This document shows, in pieces, positions 1 through 4,823 of a stretch of 6,024 bases of DNA. Location of the stretch: contig JAEWJO010000283.1 of assembly GCA_023386455.1 (NCBI GenBank), positions 1-6,024 on the forward strand, written 5' to 3'. A program made the translations under genes and the position numbers. The notes under the pieces are model-generated. The model had not been told where the DNA came from, searched no databases, and saw only the letters and a program-made list of their open reading frames with translations. Numbering within the stretch: the stretch's first letter is position 1; the number at the start of each line of letters is the position of its first letter. The stretch comes from Pseudomonadota bacterium. GTDB taxonomy: Bacteria > Myxococcota_A > Polyangia > Haliangiales > Haliangiaceae.

Positions 1-515
1 GCGTGATCCTCGCGACCCACGCCGATACCGCGCTCGCGCTGCTCGCGGCGCCGTCGGAGCCGGAGCGCCGCGTGCTCGGCGCGTTCCGCTACAGCCCGAA
101 CCGCACCATCCTTCACACCGATCGCGCGTTCCTGCCGTCGCGCCCTGCCGCCCATGCAGCCTGGAACTACGTCGACGATCCGGACTCCGCGCGCGTCGCG
201 GTCACGTACTCGATGACGCGACTGCAGGGCCTGCCCGATACGCCGTACCTCGTCACGCTCAATCCGCGCCGCCCGCCGCGCGGCATCCTCCACGACGTGA
301 CGTTCGCGCATCCCCAGCTCGACCGGGCCGCGCTCGCCGCACAGGCCGAGCTACCCCGCCTGAACGGCACGCAGCGCACGTACTACGCCGGCGCGCATTT
401 CGGCTTCGGGTTTCACGAGGACGGCATGCGCGCCGGACTCGGCGCCGCCGCACGAGTGCTCGCCGATACCACGCGCGGCGCCGACGTGATCGCCGTCGAC
501 GAGGGTGTCGCGTGA
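1..515 (+). CDS. FAD-dependent oxidoreductase (COG2907), C-terminal part; 5' end outside window
   Basis: This is the last 170 or so residues of a predicted NAD/FAD-binding amine-oxidase-fold protein; the reading frame enters open from the left edge and the first full codon is at 3. The visible part begins with VILATHAD, a strand and turn typical of this flavoprotein family, then RRVLGAFRYSPNRTILHTD, WNYV, VTYSMTRLQ, LVTLNP, and near the end YYAGAHFGFGFHEDGMRAG. The last of these resembles the final FAD-contacting segment (G-A-x-F-G-x-G-F-H-E-D-G) of COG2907 proteins. The N-terminal Rossmann GxGxxG would lie upstream and cannot be checked. Family members are encoded beside DUF1365 and cyclopropane-synthase-like genes, as here, and are thought to oxidise or desaturate acyl chains; the exact reaction is not established. 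The stop codon lies 19 bases before the ATG of the next gene, so the two are probably co-transcribed and translationally coupled. Confidence 0.9.
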   Translation, partial: VILATHADTALALLAAPSEPERRVLGAFRYSPNRTILHTDRAFLPSRPAAHAAWNYVDDPDSARVAVTYSMTRLQGLPDTPYLVTLNPRRPPRGILHDVTFAHPQLDRAALAAQAELPRLNGTQRTYYAGAHFGFGFHEDGMRAGLGAAARVLADTTRGADVIAVDEGVA

Positions 516-534
516 CGGTGTCCGAGGCCGTCCG

Positions 535-1362
535 ATGACGACGCGCGACGCGTTCCACTCCGCGCTCTATCGCGGCGACCTTCTCCACGCGCGCCACGAC
601 CACCTCGCTCGCCGCGCGTTCCGCTATCCGGTCTACGTCGCTGCGCTCGATCTCGACGAGCTGCCGGCGCTCGACCGATCGCTGCGCCTGTTCTCGCACC
701 GCCGCTGGAACCTCCTGTCGTTCGACGACCGCGACTACGCGGCGACGCTGTCGCCGAGCCTTCGCGGCGCGGCCGGCGATCTCGAGGCGAGCCTCGCCAC
801 GCTGCGCGCGGCAAACGGCGTGCCCCGACCGCACGGCACGCGCCTCGTCACGAACCTGCGCGTCGCGGGCTACGTGTTCAACCCGGTCAGCTTCTTCCTC
901 GACTACGACCAGCGCGGCGCACTGACGTCCGCGATCGCCGAGGTCAACAACACCTACGGCGGCAGCTTCCGCTACGTGCTCGGTCCCGACGCGCGGCTCC
1001 CCGGCACACGCGTCGGCTTCCGCCACGTGCGCGAGCTGTTCGTGTCGCCGTTTCTCCACGGACCCGCGACGTACGACTTCTACTTCGACGCGCCCCTCGA
1101 CGGTGACGACCTCGCCGTCGAGATGCACGTCACGCGCGGCCGCCCGGACGACCTGGGCAAGCGCCTGTTCACCGCGACACTCGCCGGCCGGCGCACGCCT
1201 CTCACGGACCGTTCGATCGTCCTCACCGCGCTGCGCTATCCGCTCATGACCGCGCAGGTCATCGGTCTCATTCACCTCGAGGCGATGAAGCTCCGCCTCC
1301 GCGGCGTGCCGTATCGCCGGCCCGATGTCGATCATCGCCCGCTCGCAGTGATGCCGCGCTAG
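535..1362 (+). CDS. DUF1365 (COG3496) family protein
   Basis: A 275-residue protein, close to the family's usual length. Characteristic blocks appear in order: YRGDLLHARHDHLARRAFRY near residues 12-31, GYVFNPVSFFLDYD near 112-125, AEVNNTYGGSFRYVL near 135-149, ELFVSPF, and the C-terminal LRYPLMTAQVIGLIHLEAMK followed by LRGVPYRRP. The biochemical function of DUF1365 is not settled; its genes travel with COG2907 oxidoreductases and COG2230 methyltransferases, which points to fatty-acid modification, probably at the membrane. I chose the ATG at 535 because GAGG (524-527) sits 7 bases upstream. An in-frame GTG at 505 would overlap the previous gene by 11 bases and add 10 residues, but its only purine-rich sequence lies directly against the start codon. 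The gene ends 12 bases before the EF-hand gene. Confidence 0.92.
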   Translation: MTTRDAFHSALYRGDLLHARHDHLARRAFRYPVYVAALDLDELPALDRSLRLFSHRRWNLLSFDDRDYAATLSPSLRGAAGDLEASLATLRAANGVPRPHGTRLVTNLRVAGYVFNPVSFFLDYDQRGALTSAIAEVNNTYGGSFRYVLGPDARLPGTRVGFRHVRELFVSPFLHGPATYDFYFDAPLDGDDLAVEMHVTRGRPDDLGKRLFTATLAGRRTPLTDRSIVLTALRYPLMTAQVIGLIHLEAMKLRLRGVPYRRPDVDHRPLAVMPR

Positions 1363-1374
1363 GATACGCGGCAC

Positions 1375-1815
1375 ATGCGCGATTCAGCCCGTCGAGAAGT
1401 TGTCGCGGAGCGCGAACACGAGAGCCAGGAGAGCGAGGCCGAGAGCGAGTCGCACGAGCGGTTCGCCGGCGGCCGCGCCCCCGCGGTCCAGGAAGGCTTC
1501 CGCGATGGCGGCGCCACCGCGTCGCAGCTCGCGTACGCCGAGGACGAGAACGAGAAGGAGCTCGAGCAGAAGGTCAGCGCGCTCGTCGCCAAGAAGTTCG
1601 GCGGCGACTACAAGAAGGCGTTCGATCACTACGACACCGACGGCGACGGCAGCATCGGCAAGAGCGAGCTGTCCGGGATGCTGTCGGAAGCCGGCGTCGG
1701 CAACGGCCTGACGCGCGGCGTGTGGGCGACCAAGATCATCGAGAAGCTCGACACCGGCGGCGACAAGAAGGTGTCGTGGGGCGAGTTCGAGACGATCTTC
1801 CGCGGCCGCGCCTGA
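1375..1815 (+). CDS. Small EF-hand (calmodulin-like) calcium-binding protein
   Basis: A 146-residue protein. Residues 1-60 are highly charged and glutamate-rich with no signal peptide or membrane segment, so it is probably cytoplasmic and the N-terminus probably disordered. Residues 60-82 look helical and lead into a canonical EF-hand loop at 87-98 (D-T-D-G-D-G-S-I-G-K-S-E, all calcium ligand positions filled). A second loop at 126-137 (D-T-G-G-D-K-K-V-S-W-G-E) keeps Asp1, Asp5 and Glu12 but has Gly at position 3 and Lys at position 6, so it should bind calcium weakly or only structurally. ATG 1375 is the only ATG in the 5' part of the frame, and AGGA overlapping the DUF1365 stop lies 10 bases upstream. 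Third-position GC is high through most of the gene, which supports real coding. It sits 12 bases after DUF1365 and 58 bases before the methyltransferase gene, so it is probably part of that operon. A partner or regulatory role is inferred only. Confidence 0.85.
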   Translation: MRDSARREVVAEREHESQESEAESESHERFAGGRAPAVQEGFRDGGATASQLAYAEDENEKELEQKVSALVAKKFGGDYKKAFDHYDTDGDGSIGKSELSGMLSEAGVGNGLTRGVWATKIIEKLDTGGDKKVSWGEFETIFRGRA

Positions 1816-1873
1816 TCCCGTGACGCCGCCGTGATCCCACCGGTCCGCGCGGCCGTAGTAACGTCCGGCGCGG

Positions 1874-3106
1874 GTGCCCGGGGAGATCGCTCATCCGCTG
1901 ATCGCGCCGCTGCCGCGGCTCGTGCCGCCCGCGGCCCAGCTGCTGCGATGGGCGGCACTGCGTCAGCTGCGCTCGACGTGGGCCGGTGGCCGGCTCGACC
2001 TGATCCTGCCGACCGGCGAGGTGTTCCGGCTCGGCGGCGAGGGTCCCGCGGAGGCGCGCTGCCGCATCGACGACGATCGCATGTTCCTCCGCCTGCTCCT
2101 GCGCGGCGAGCTCGGTGGTGGCGAGTCGTACGTCGCCGGCGAGTGGTCGAGCGACGACCTCGTCGCGCTCCTCCGCGTGTTCCTGCGCGGCACGCGCGCC
2201 CGCGGCGTCGAGTCGCCGCTGACCCGGCTCGCGCAGCTGCCCGCGCTCGTCCGCCACCGCCGCGCCGCGAACACGCACGCCGGCAGCGAGCGCAACGTCC
2301 ACGCCCACTACGATCTCGGAAACGCGTTCTACCGGCTGTTCCTCGACGACGACACGCTCGCCTACTCGTGCGCGCTCTACACCCCGGACACGCGCACGCT
2401 CGCCGACGCGCAGCGCGCGAAGCTCGATCGCCTGTGCGACTGGCTCGAGCTCTCGCCGCGCGATCACCTCCTCGAGATCGGGTGCGGCTGGGGCGGCATG
2501 GCGATCCACGCCGCGCGCACCCGAGGCTGTCGCGTCACCGCGATCACCGTCTCGCGCGAGCAGCTCGAGCTCGCATCCGCGCGCGTCGCCGCCGCGGGCC
2601 TCGCCGATCGCGTCGCGATCGAGTACCGCGACTACCGCACGCTCTCGACCACGTACGACAAGATCGTCTCGATCGAGATGCTCGAGGCGGTCGGCTACGA
2701 GTACCTGCCGCGGTTCTTCGCGACCTGCGCACGGGCGTTGAATCCGGCGGGCCGCCTCGCGATCCAGACGATCTCGATGCCCGACGATCGGTTCGACGCG
2801 TATCGCGCGCGCGTCGACTGGATGCAGACGTACATCTTCCCCGGCACGCTCATCCCGTCGCTCGCCGCGATCCGGGCCGCGAGCCGTCCGGCCGGCCTCC
2901 GGATCGAGCGCGCCGACGACATCGGTCCGCACTACGCACCGACCCTGCGCGCGTGGCGCGATCGGTTCGTCGCCGCGCTACCGCAGGTCCGCGCGCTCGG
3001 CTTCGATCTGCCGTTCGTGCGCACGTGGCTCCTCTACCTCGCATTCAGCGAGGCCGCGTTCGCCGAGCGCACGCTCGGCGATCATCAGCTCCTGCTCGCG
3101 CGCTGA
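1874..3106 (+). CDS. Cyclopropane-fatty-acyl-phospholipid synthase-like SAM methyltransferase (COG2230)
   Basis: A 410-residue protein, near the usual length for the family. Residues 35-110 match the N-terminal lipid-binding part; NVHAHYDLGNAFYRLFLDDD (141-160) and YSCALY (164-169) are hallmark blocks; LLEIGCGWGG (199-208) is the SAM-binding glycine loop. By alignment from memory with E. coli Cfa, bicarbonate-site residues Cys139, Glu239, Ile268 and Tyr317 correspond to Cys166, Glu271, Ile300 and Tyr354. Glu271 lies in MLEAVG (EHVG in E. coli), and the position of His266 is Gln298 (IQTIS). The QTI and EAVG variants are what I associate with members encoded beside COG2907 and DUF1365, so the product may not be a plain cyclopropane ring. 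It would methylate double bonds of phospholipid acyl chains at the inner membrane. The start is GTG 1874: an in-frame TAA at 1859-1861 rules out anything earlier, there is no clear Shine-Dalgarno, and GTG 1922 is a weaker alternative. Confidence 0.9.
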   Translation: MPGEIAHPLIAPLPRLVPPAAQLLRWAALRQLRSTWAGGRLDLILPTGEVFRLGGEGPAEARCRIDDDRMFLRLLLRGELGGGESYVAGEWSSDDLVALLRVFLRGTRARGVESPLTRLAQLPALVRHRRAANTHAGSERNVHAHYDLGNAFYRLFLDDDTLAYSCALYTPDTRTLADAQRAKLDRLCDWLELSPRDHLLEIGCGWGGMAIHAARTRGCRVTAITVSREQLELASARVAAAGLADRVAIEYRDYRTLSTTYDKIVSIEMLEAVGYEYLPRFFATCARALNPAGRLAIQTISMPDDRFDAYRARVDWMQTYIFPGTLIPSLAAIRAASRPAGLRIERADDIGPHYAPTLRAWRDRFVAALPQVRALGFDLPFVRTWLLYLAFSEAAFAERTLGDHQLLLAR

Positions 3107-3253
3107 CTACGCCGTCACGTGCGGGTACACGAGCATCGCGAGCATCGCGCCGATCACGAGCACGAAGACCGCGATGAACGGCGCCAGCCAGCGAGCGCCC
3201 GCGTGATCGTGGAGCTCGTGGTCCTGGTGGTGTGGAAAGCTCGTCGTCGCCAT
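3107..3253 (-). CDS. Small single-pass membrane protein with His-rich N-terminus (48 aa), unknown function
   Basis: An open frame of 48 codons plus TAG, with ATG at 3253-3251. The N-terminus holds the histidine-rich stretch HHQDHELHDH (residues 8-17), which could bind a metal. Then comes Arg21-Trp22 and one hydrophobic segment at about residues 23-43 (LAPFIAVFVLVIGAMLAMLVY), long enough to cross the membrane once, and a short tail ending HVTA. About 90 percent of third codon positions are G or C, as in the confirmed genes, while the opposite strand reads as an improbable Arg/Glu/His-rich peptide; both points favour this strand. The stop codon directly abuts the methyltransferase stop with no base between, a tight convergent arrangement. 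No clear Shine-Dalgarno precedes the ATG. I do not recognise the family. It resembles in general form the tiny subunits of respiratory complexes, but nothing here shows such a partner. Confidence 0.72.
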   Translation of the reverse strand: MATTSFPHHQDHELHDHAGARWLAPFIAVFVLVIGAMLAMLVYPHVTA

Positions 3254-3418
3254 GTCGGCAATCGCTGCATCAGGCGAGCCCGCCTGCGGGCCGCGGCGTA
3301 CGACCTGAGCCGCGACTCGCGGAGATTGCCGAGCGCGCCCGGGTCACACCGCGCGGAACTGGCGTGTGCCGTCGCAGGTTCGCGGAACAGGATCGCTTCG
3401 CCGCGCGTTTGCCCTGTG

Positions 3419-3907
3419 ATGCGTGGCCCCCTCGTGCTCGCCGCTCTCTCGACCGTCCCCGCGTGTGATGCCGGCGCGCCACCACGTACCGACGAGGTCG
3501 CGGCGTGGGCCAAGGACGCCCGCTACCGCGCGACCCGAAGCGGCTGCGCCGGAATCGAGGAGCGCTACTTCGGCGCGATCGGATCGACGTGCTGGTTCGC
3601 CAGGTCCACCGTCGAGCAGTCGCCCGGCTCGCGCATGTTCCCGCGCGTCGAGATCACGATCGCCCGCTACACGAGCATCGCCGCGGCGCAGGCGCGGATC
3701 GCGACGTTCCGGTTCATCCCGCCCGAGCTCGCCGGCGAGGCGGAGAAGACCTACCCGCTGCGCGCCGGCTTCCGGCTCGGCTCGCAGGTCGTCATCGTCA
3801 CCACCGACGCGTATGCCTTCGAGGCCGACGCCGAGCGCGTCGCCCGGCAGCTCGCGCGCGCAACCGGCGGCACCGAGCTCACGTGCTGGCAGACCTGCCG
3901 CGGCTGA
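3419..3907 (+). CDS. Probable secreted lipoprotein of unknown function
   Basis: A 162-residue protein. Residues 1-15 form a short signal peptide (MRGPLVLAALSTVPA) followed by Cys16, which fits a lipoprotein signal, although Pro at -2 (VPAC) is not the commonest lipobox. The mature part begins with flexible AGAPPR and has four further cysteines (43, 58, 156, 160), consistent with two disulphides in an exported protein. It looks like one small alpha/beta domain; the segments RVEITIARYTSIAAAQARIA (76-95) and SQVVIVTTDAYAFEADAERV (122-141) each read as strand then helix, which hints at an internal repeat. I do not recognise the family. ATG 3419 was chosen because the signal peptide starts there; GTG 3416 directly before it is equivalent. 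The frame stays open upstream to 3119, but that part has no coding character and overlaps the opposite-strand small gene. No good Shine-Dalgarno is visible. It converges on queF with 30 bases between stops. Confidence 0.7.
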   Translation: MRGPLVLAALSTVPACDAGAPPRTDEVAAWAKDARYRATRSGCAGIEERYFGAIGSTCWFARSTVEQSPGSRMFPRVEITIARYTSIAAAQARIATFRFIPPELAGEAEKTYPLRAGFRLGSQVVIVTTDAYAFEADAERVARQLARATGGTELTCWQTCRG

Positions 3908-3937
3908 CCGGCGCACCCGCGCGGCTACGCGGCGTTC
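3908..3937. terminator. Weak hairpin between convergent lipoprotein gene and queF
   Basis: The 30 bases between the two facing stop codons include CCGCG (3917-3921) and CGCGG (3928-3932) as a 5-bp stem with a 6-base loop. On the + strand it is followed by CGTTCTTA, which is only mildly U-rich. It could act as a weak terminator for the lipoprotein gene. No run of T is present in the - direction. Confidence 0.25.
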
Positions 3938-4291
3938 TTACTTCGCGTGCGTGACGGTCACGGTGGTCGTGATGCCACCGCGCACCCAGAACTTGCCGTT
4001 CACCGTGACCGATCGCGGATTGATCGCCTTCACGAGGTCATCGCAAATCTGATTCGTGACCGCCTCGTGGAACGCACCTTCGTCCCGGTAGCTCCACAGG
4101 TAGAGCTTCAAGCTCTTCAGCTCCACGCACAGCTCGTCCGGCACGTACTCTATGAAGATCGTGGCGAAATCCGGCTGCCCGGTCATCGGGCACAGGCAGG
4201 TGAACTCCGGGCACTCGAACGCGATCTTGTAGTCGCGTCCGCGGCGCGGGTTGGGAAACGTCTCCAGCTGCTTGGTCGGCCGCGTCGTCAC
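3938..4291 (-). CDS. queF: NADPH-dependent 7-cyano-7-deazaguanine reductase (QueF, short type)
   Basis: A 117-residue protein of the unimodular (YkvM-like) QueF class, which reduces the nitrile of preQ0 to the aminomethyl of preQ1 with two NADPH in cytoplasmic queuosine synthesis. The nucleophilic cysteine lies in CLCPMTGQPDF (Cys34) and the acid Asp is Asp41. The QueF motif ELKSLKLYLWSYR spans 57-69, followed by FHE with Glu76. Cys34, Asp41 and Glu76 are each 21 residues lower than B. subtilis Cys55, Asp62 and Glu97, so the spacing is fully conserved and all catalytic residues are present; the protein is simply shorter at the N-terminus. The start is GTG at 4291-4289; an in-frame TAA only 9 bases upstream (4303-4301) leaves no earlier choice, and only a weak AAAGA serves as Shine-Dalgarno. 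It stands alone here, without other queuosine genes. Confidence 0.95.
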   Translation of the reverse strand: MTTRPTKQLETFPNPRRGRDYKIAFECPEFTCLCPMTGQPDFATIFIEYVPDELCVELKSLKLYLWSYRDEGAFHEAVTNQICDDLVKAINPRSVTVNGKFWVRGGITTTVTVTHAK

Positions 4292-4536
4292 GCGCGGTCT
4301 TTAGCACGATAGCGACTCCGGATGCTGGCGCTAGATCGACAGTTGTCCTAGACTCAAAGTGCGGCCGTTCTTGGCCGCCGAGAACACACGCGATGACCAT
4401 TTGGACAGCGCGAGACGTGGGCCTCGAGACGGGCCGTAGTGCCCATCATGAAGGTCCGATGCCGGGAACCGCTGCAATGGTGCTGGCGGGCCGGTCTATC
4501 GGATTTCTGGCTATTGCCAGGGGAGGAAGAAAGAAC

Positions 4537-4578
4537 ATGAAACGTCACTGTACCCGCTCAGCGGAGGTTCGTTCCTAA
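4537..4578 (+). CDS. 13-codon mini-ORF behind a very strong ribosome binding site
   Basis: The peptide MKRHCTRSAEVRS begins at ATG 4537, preceded by GGGGAGGAAG (4520-4529), the best Shine-Dalgarno in the whole window, ending 7-10 bases before the ATG. The peptide is basic with one cysteine and no membrane segment. GGGAGG (4521-4526) can pair with CCTCCC (4580-4585) just after the stop, and GAAC (4533-4536) with GTTC (4567-4570), so the ribosome site may be hidden in a hairpin that encloses the ORF; an inner CCGC-TCA-GCGG hairpin (4554-4564) competes. The frame is open back to an ATG at 4393, but that longer version lacks a ribosome site and has poor codon use. It could be a leader peptide, a tiny functional peptide, or chance. 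Confidence 0.35.
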   Translation: MKRHCTRSAEVRS

Positions 4579-4624
4579 CCCTCCCGTTCCCAGGGCCTCT
4601 ACGGACGCCCCGGTAAGATGAGCA

Positions 4625-4660
4625 AACGGGCCCAGCCAGAGCTGGGCCCGTTCTATTTTT
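4625..4660 (+). terminator. Strong intrinsic (Rho-independent) terminator
   Basis: A perfect 12-bp stem (AACGGGCCCAGC at 4625-4636 with GCTGGGCCCGTT at 4641-4652), a CAGA tetraloop, and then CTATTTTT. This is a textbook terminator for + strand transcription. On the - strand the stem is followed only by TTTGCTCATCTT, so it might also stop the ribbon-helix-helix transcript, but less efficiently. Confidence 0.92.
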
Positions 4661-4692
4661 CGGGCAGCCATTCGGCGCCGCCGTCCGGAAAC

Positions 4693-4730
4693 GCGAGAAC
4701 CGATCCGCCTGGTGCCGGATCGGATCTCGC
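4693..4730. repeat. 15-bp near-perfect inverted repeat (stem-loop)
   Basis: GCGAGAACCGATCCG (4693-4707) pairs with CGGATCGGATCTCGC (4716-4730) at 14 of 15 positions; the single mismatch is A4699 opposite A4724, and the loop is 8 bases. It lies downstream of the ribbon-helix-helix gene on the - strand and 33 bases past the intrinsic terminator on the + strand. No T run follows in either direction, so it is not an ordinary intrinsic terminator. It may protect the 3' end of the ribbon-helix-helix mRNA, be a protein binding site, or be a copy of a dispersed repeat. Confidence 0.75.
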
Positions 4731-4823
4731 CATTCGCGTCGCCTCGAGAGGCAACGGTCAGGCGGGTTGGCGGTCATCGAGCCCCTGCTCGACGACGAAA
4801 CAGCTCGGCGAAGTGGCGACGAA

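Larger units (their letters stand above)
4361..4660 (+). ncRNA. Candidate small structured transcript ending at a strong intrinsic terminator
   Basis: A + strand transcript is implied because the terminator at 4625-4660 is strongest on this strand and no conventional gene lies upstream of it in that direction; queF points away. The left limit is a guess: a TAGACT element at 4349-4354 could be a -10 box giving a start near 4361, but no good -35 accompanies it. The interior has several hairpins and base composition unlike the genes. The product could be a regulatory RNA, a tiny mRNA (see the 13-codon ORF), or both. No known RNA family was recognised from sequence motifs. Confidence 0.35.
4292..4823. 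other. 532-base stretch without a conventional gene: divergent leader, RNA-like locus, hairpins
   Basis: This stretch separates queF from the ribbon-helix-helix gene and is visibly less GC-rich than the genes around it, with frequent A/T at third positions in every open frame. From left to right it holds the queF leader and any divergent promoter (4292-4400); a GCGGCC-GTTCTT-GGCCGC hairpin (4361-4378); a CTGGC-TATT-GCCAG hairpin (4507-4520); a strong Shine-Dalgarno with a 13-codon ORF (4521-4578); an intrinsic terminator (4625-4660); a long stem-loop (4693-4730); and a small GCCTC-GA-GAGGC palindrome (4741-4752). I see no tRNA, SRP RNA, RNase P RNA or tmRNA signature. Confidence 0.6.

Noticed and set aside
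259..1374. 371-residue open frame on the - strand
   Set aside because: It runs antisense through the DUF1365 gene, and its Arg/Glu/Val-rich composition is what high-GC codons give when read backwards. The + strand protein has clear family motifs.
1384..1629. 81-residue - strand frame with hydrophobic runs that look like membrane segments
   Set aside because: It is the exact complement of the glutamate-rich codons of the EF-hand gene; Glu codons GAG read backwards as Leu CTC. The + strand frame has the proper codon pattern and a calcium-binding loop.
1736..2932. 398-residue open frame on the - strand
   Set aside because: It is antisense to the methyltransferase gene and has repetitive Arg/Ala/Glu composition with no recognisable domain.
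1831..3177. 448-residue open frame on the + strand
   Set aside because: It is a shifted frame over the methyltransferase gene, made almost wholly of Arg, Ala and Pro, typical of an out-of-frame read in GC-rich DNA.
3119..3418. N-terminal extension of the lipoprotein frame
   Set aside because: This part overlaps the opposite-strand small membrane protein, has no coding character, and would bury the signal peptide that begins at 3419.
4292..4400. preQ1 riboswitch before queF
   Set aside because: The leader lacks the short C-rich stem plus A-rich tail expected of preQ1 aptamers, so nothing supports it.
4393..4578. 61-residue + strand frame starting at ATG 4393
   Set aside because: There is no ribosome site before 4393, and third positions are often A or T, unlike the real genes. 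Only the last 13 codons follow a strong Shine-Dalgarno, so these are listed separately.
4361..4660. Known housekeeping RNA (6S, SRP, RNase P, tmRNA) or a tRNA
   Set aside because: I looked for the SRP tetraloop core, the RNase P GAGGAAAGTCC-type block, a tmRNA tag and a T-arm in a cloverleaf, and none is present. The GGTTCGTTCC at 4566-4575 has no paired T stem. 6S RNA cannot be excluded fully, because it is defined by structure rather than sequence.
4511..4777. 88-residue - strand frame
   Set aside because: It reads through both the terminator hairpin and the long stem-loop, and its sequence is low-complexity Arg/Pro without any family resemblance.
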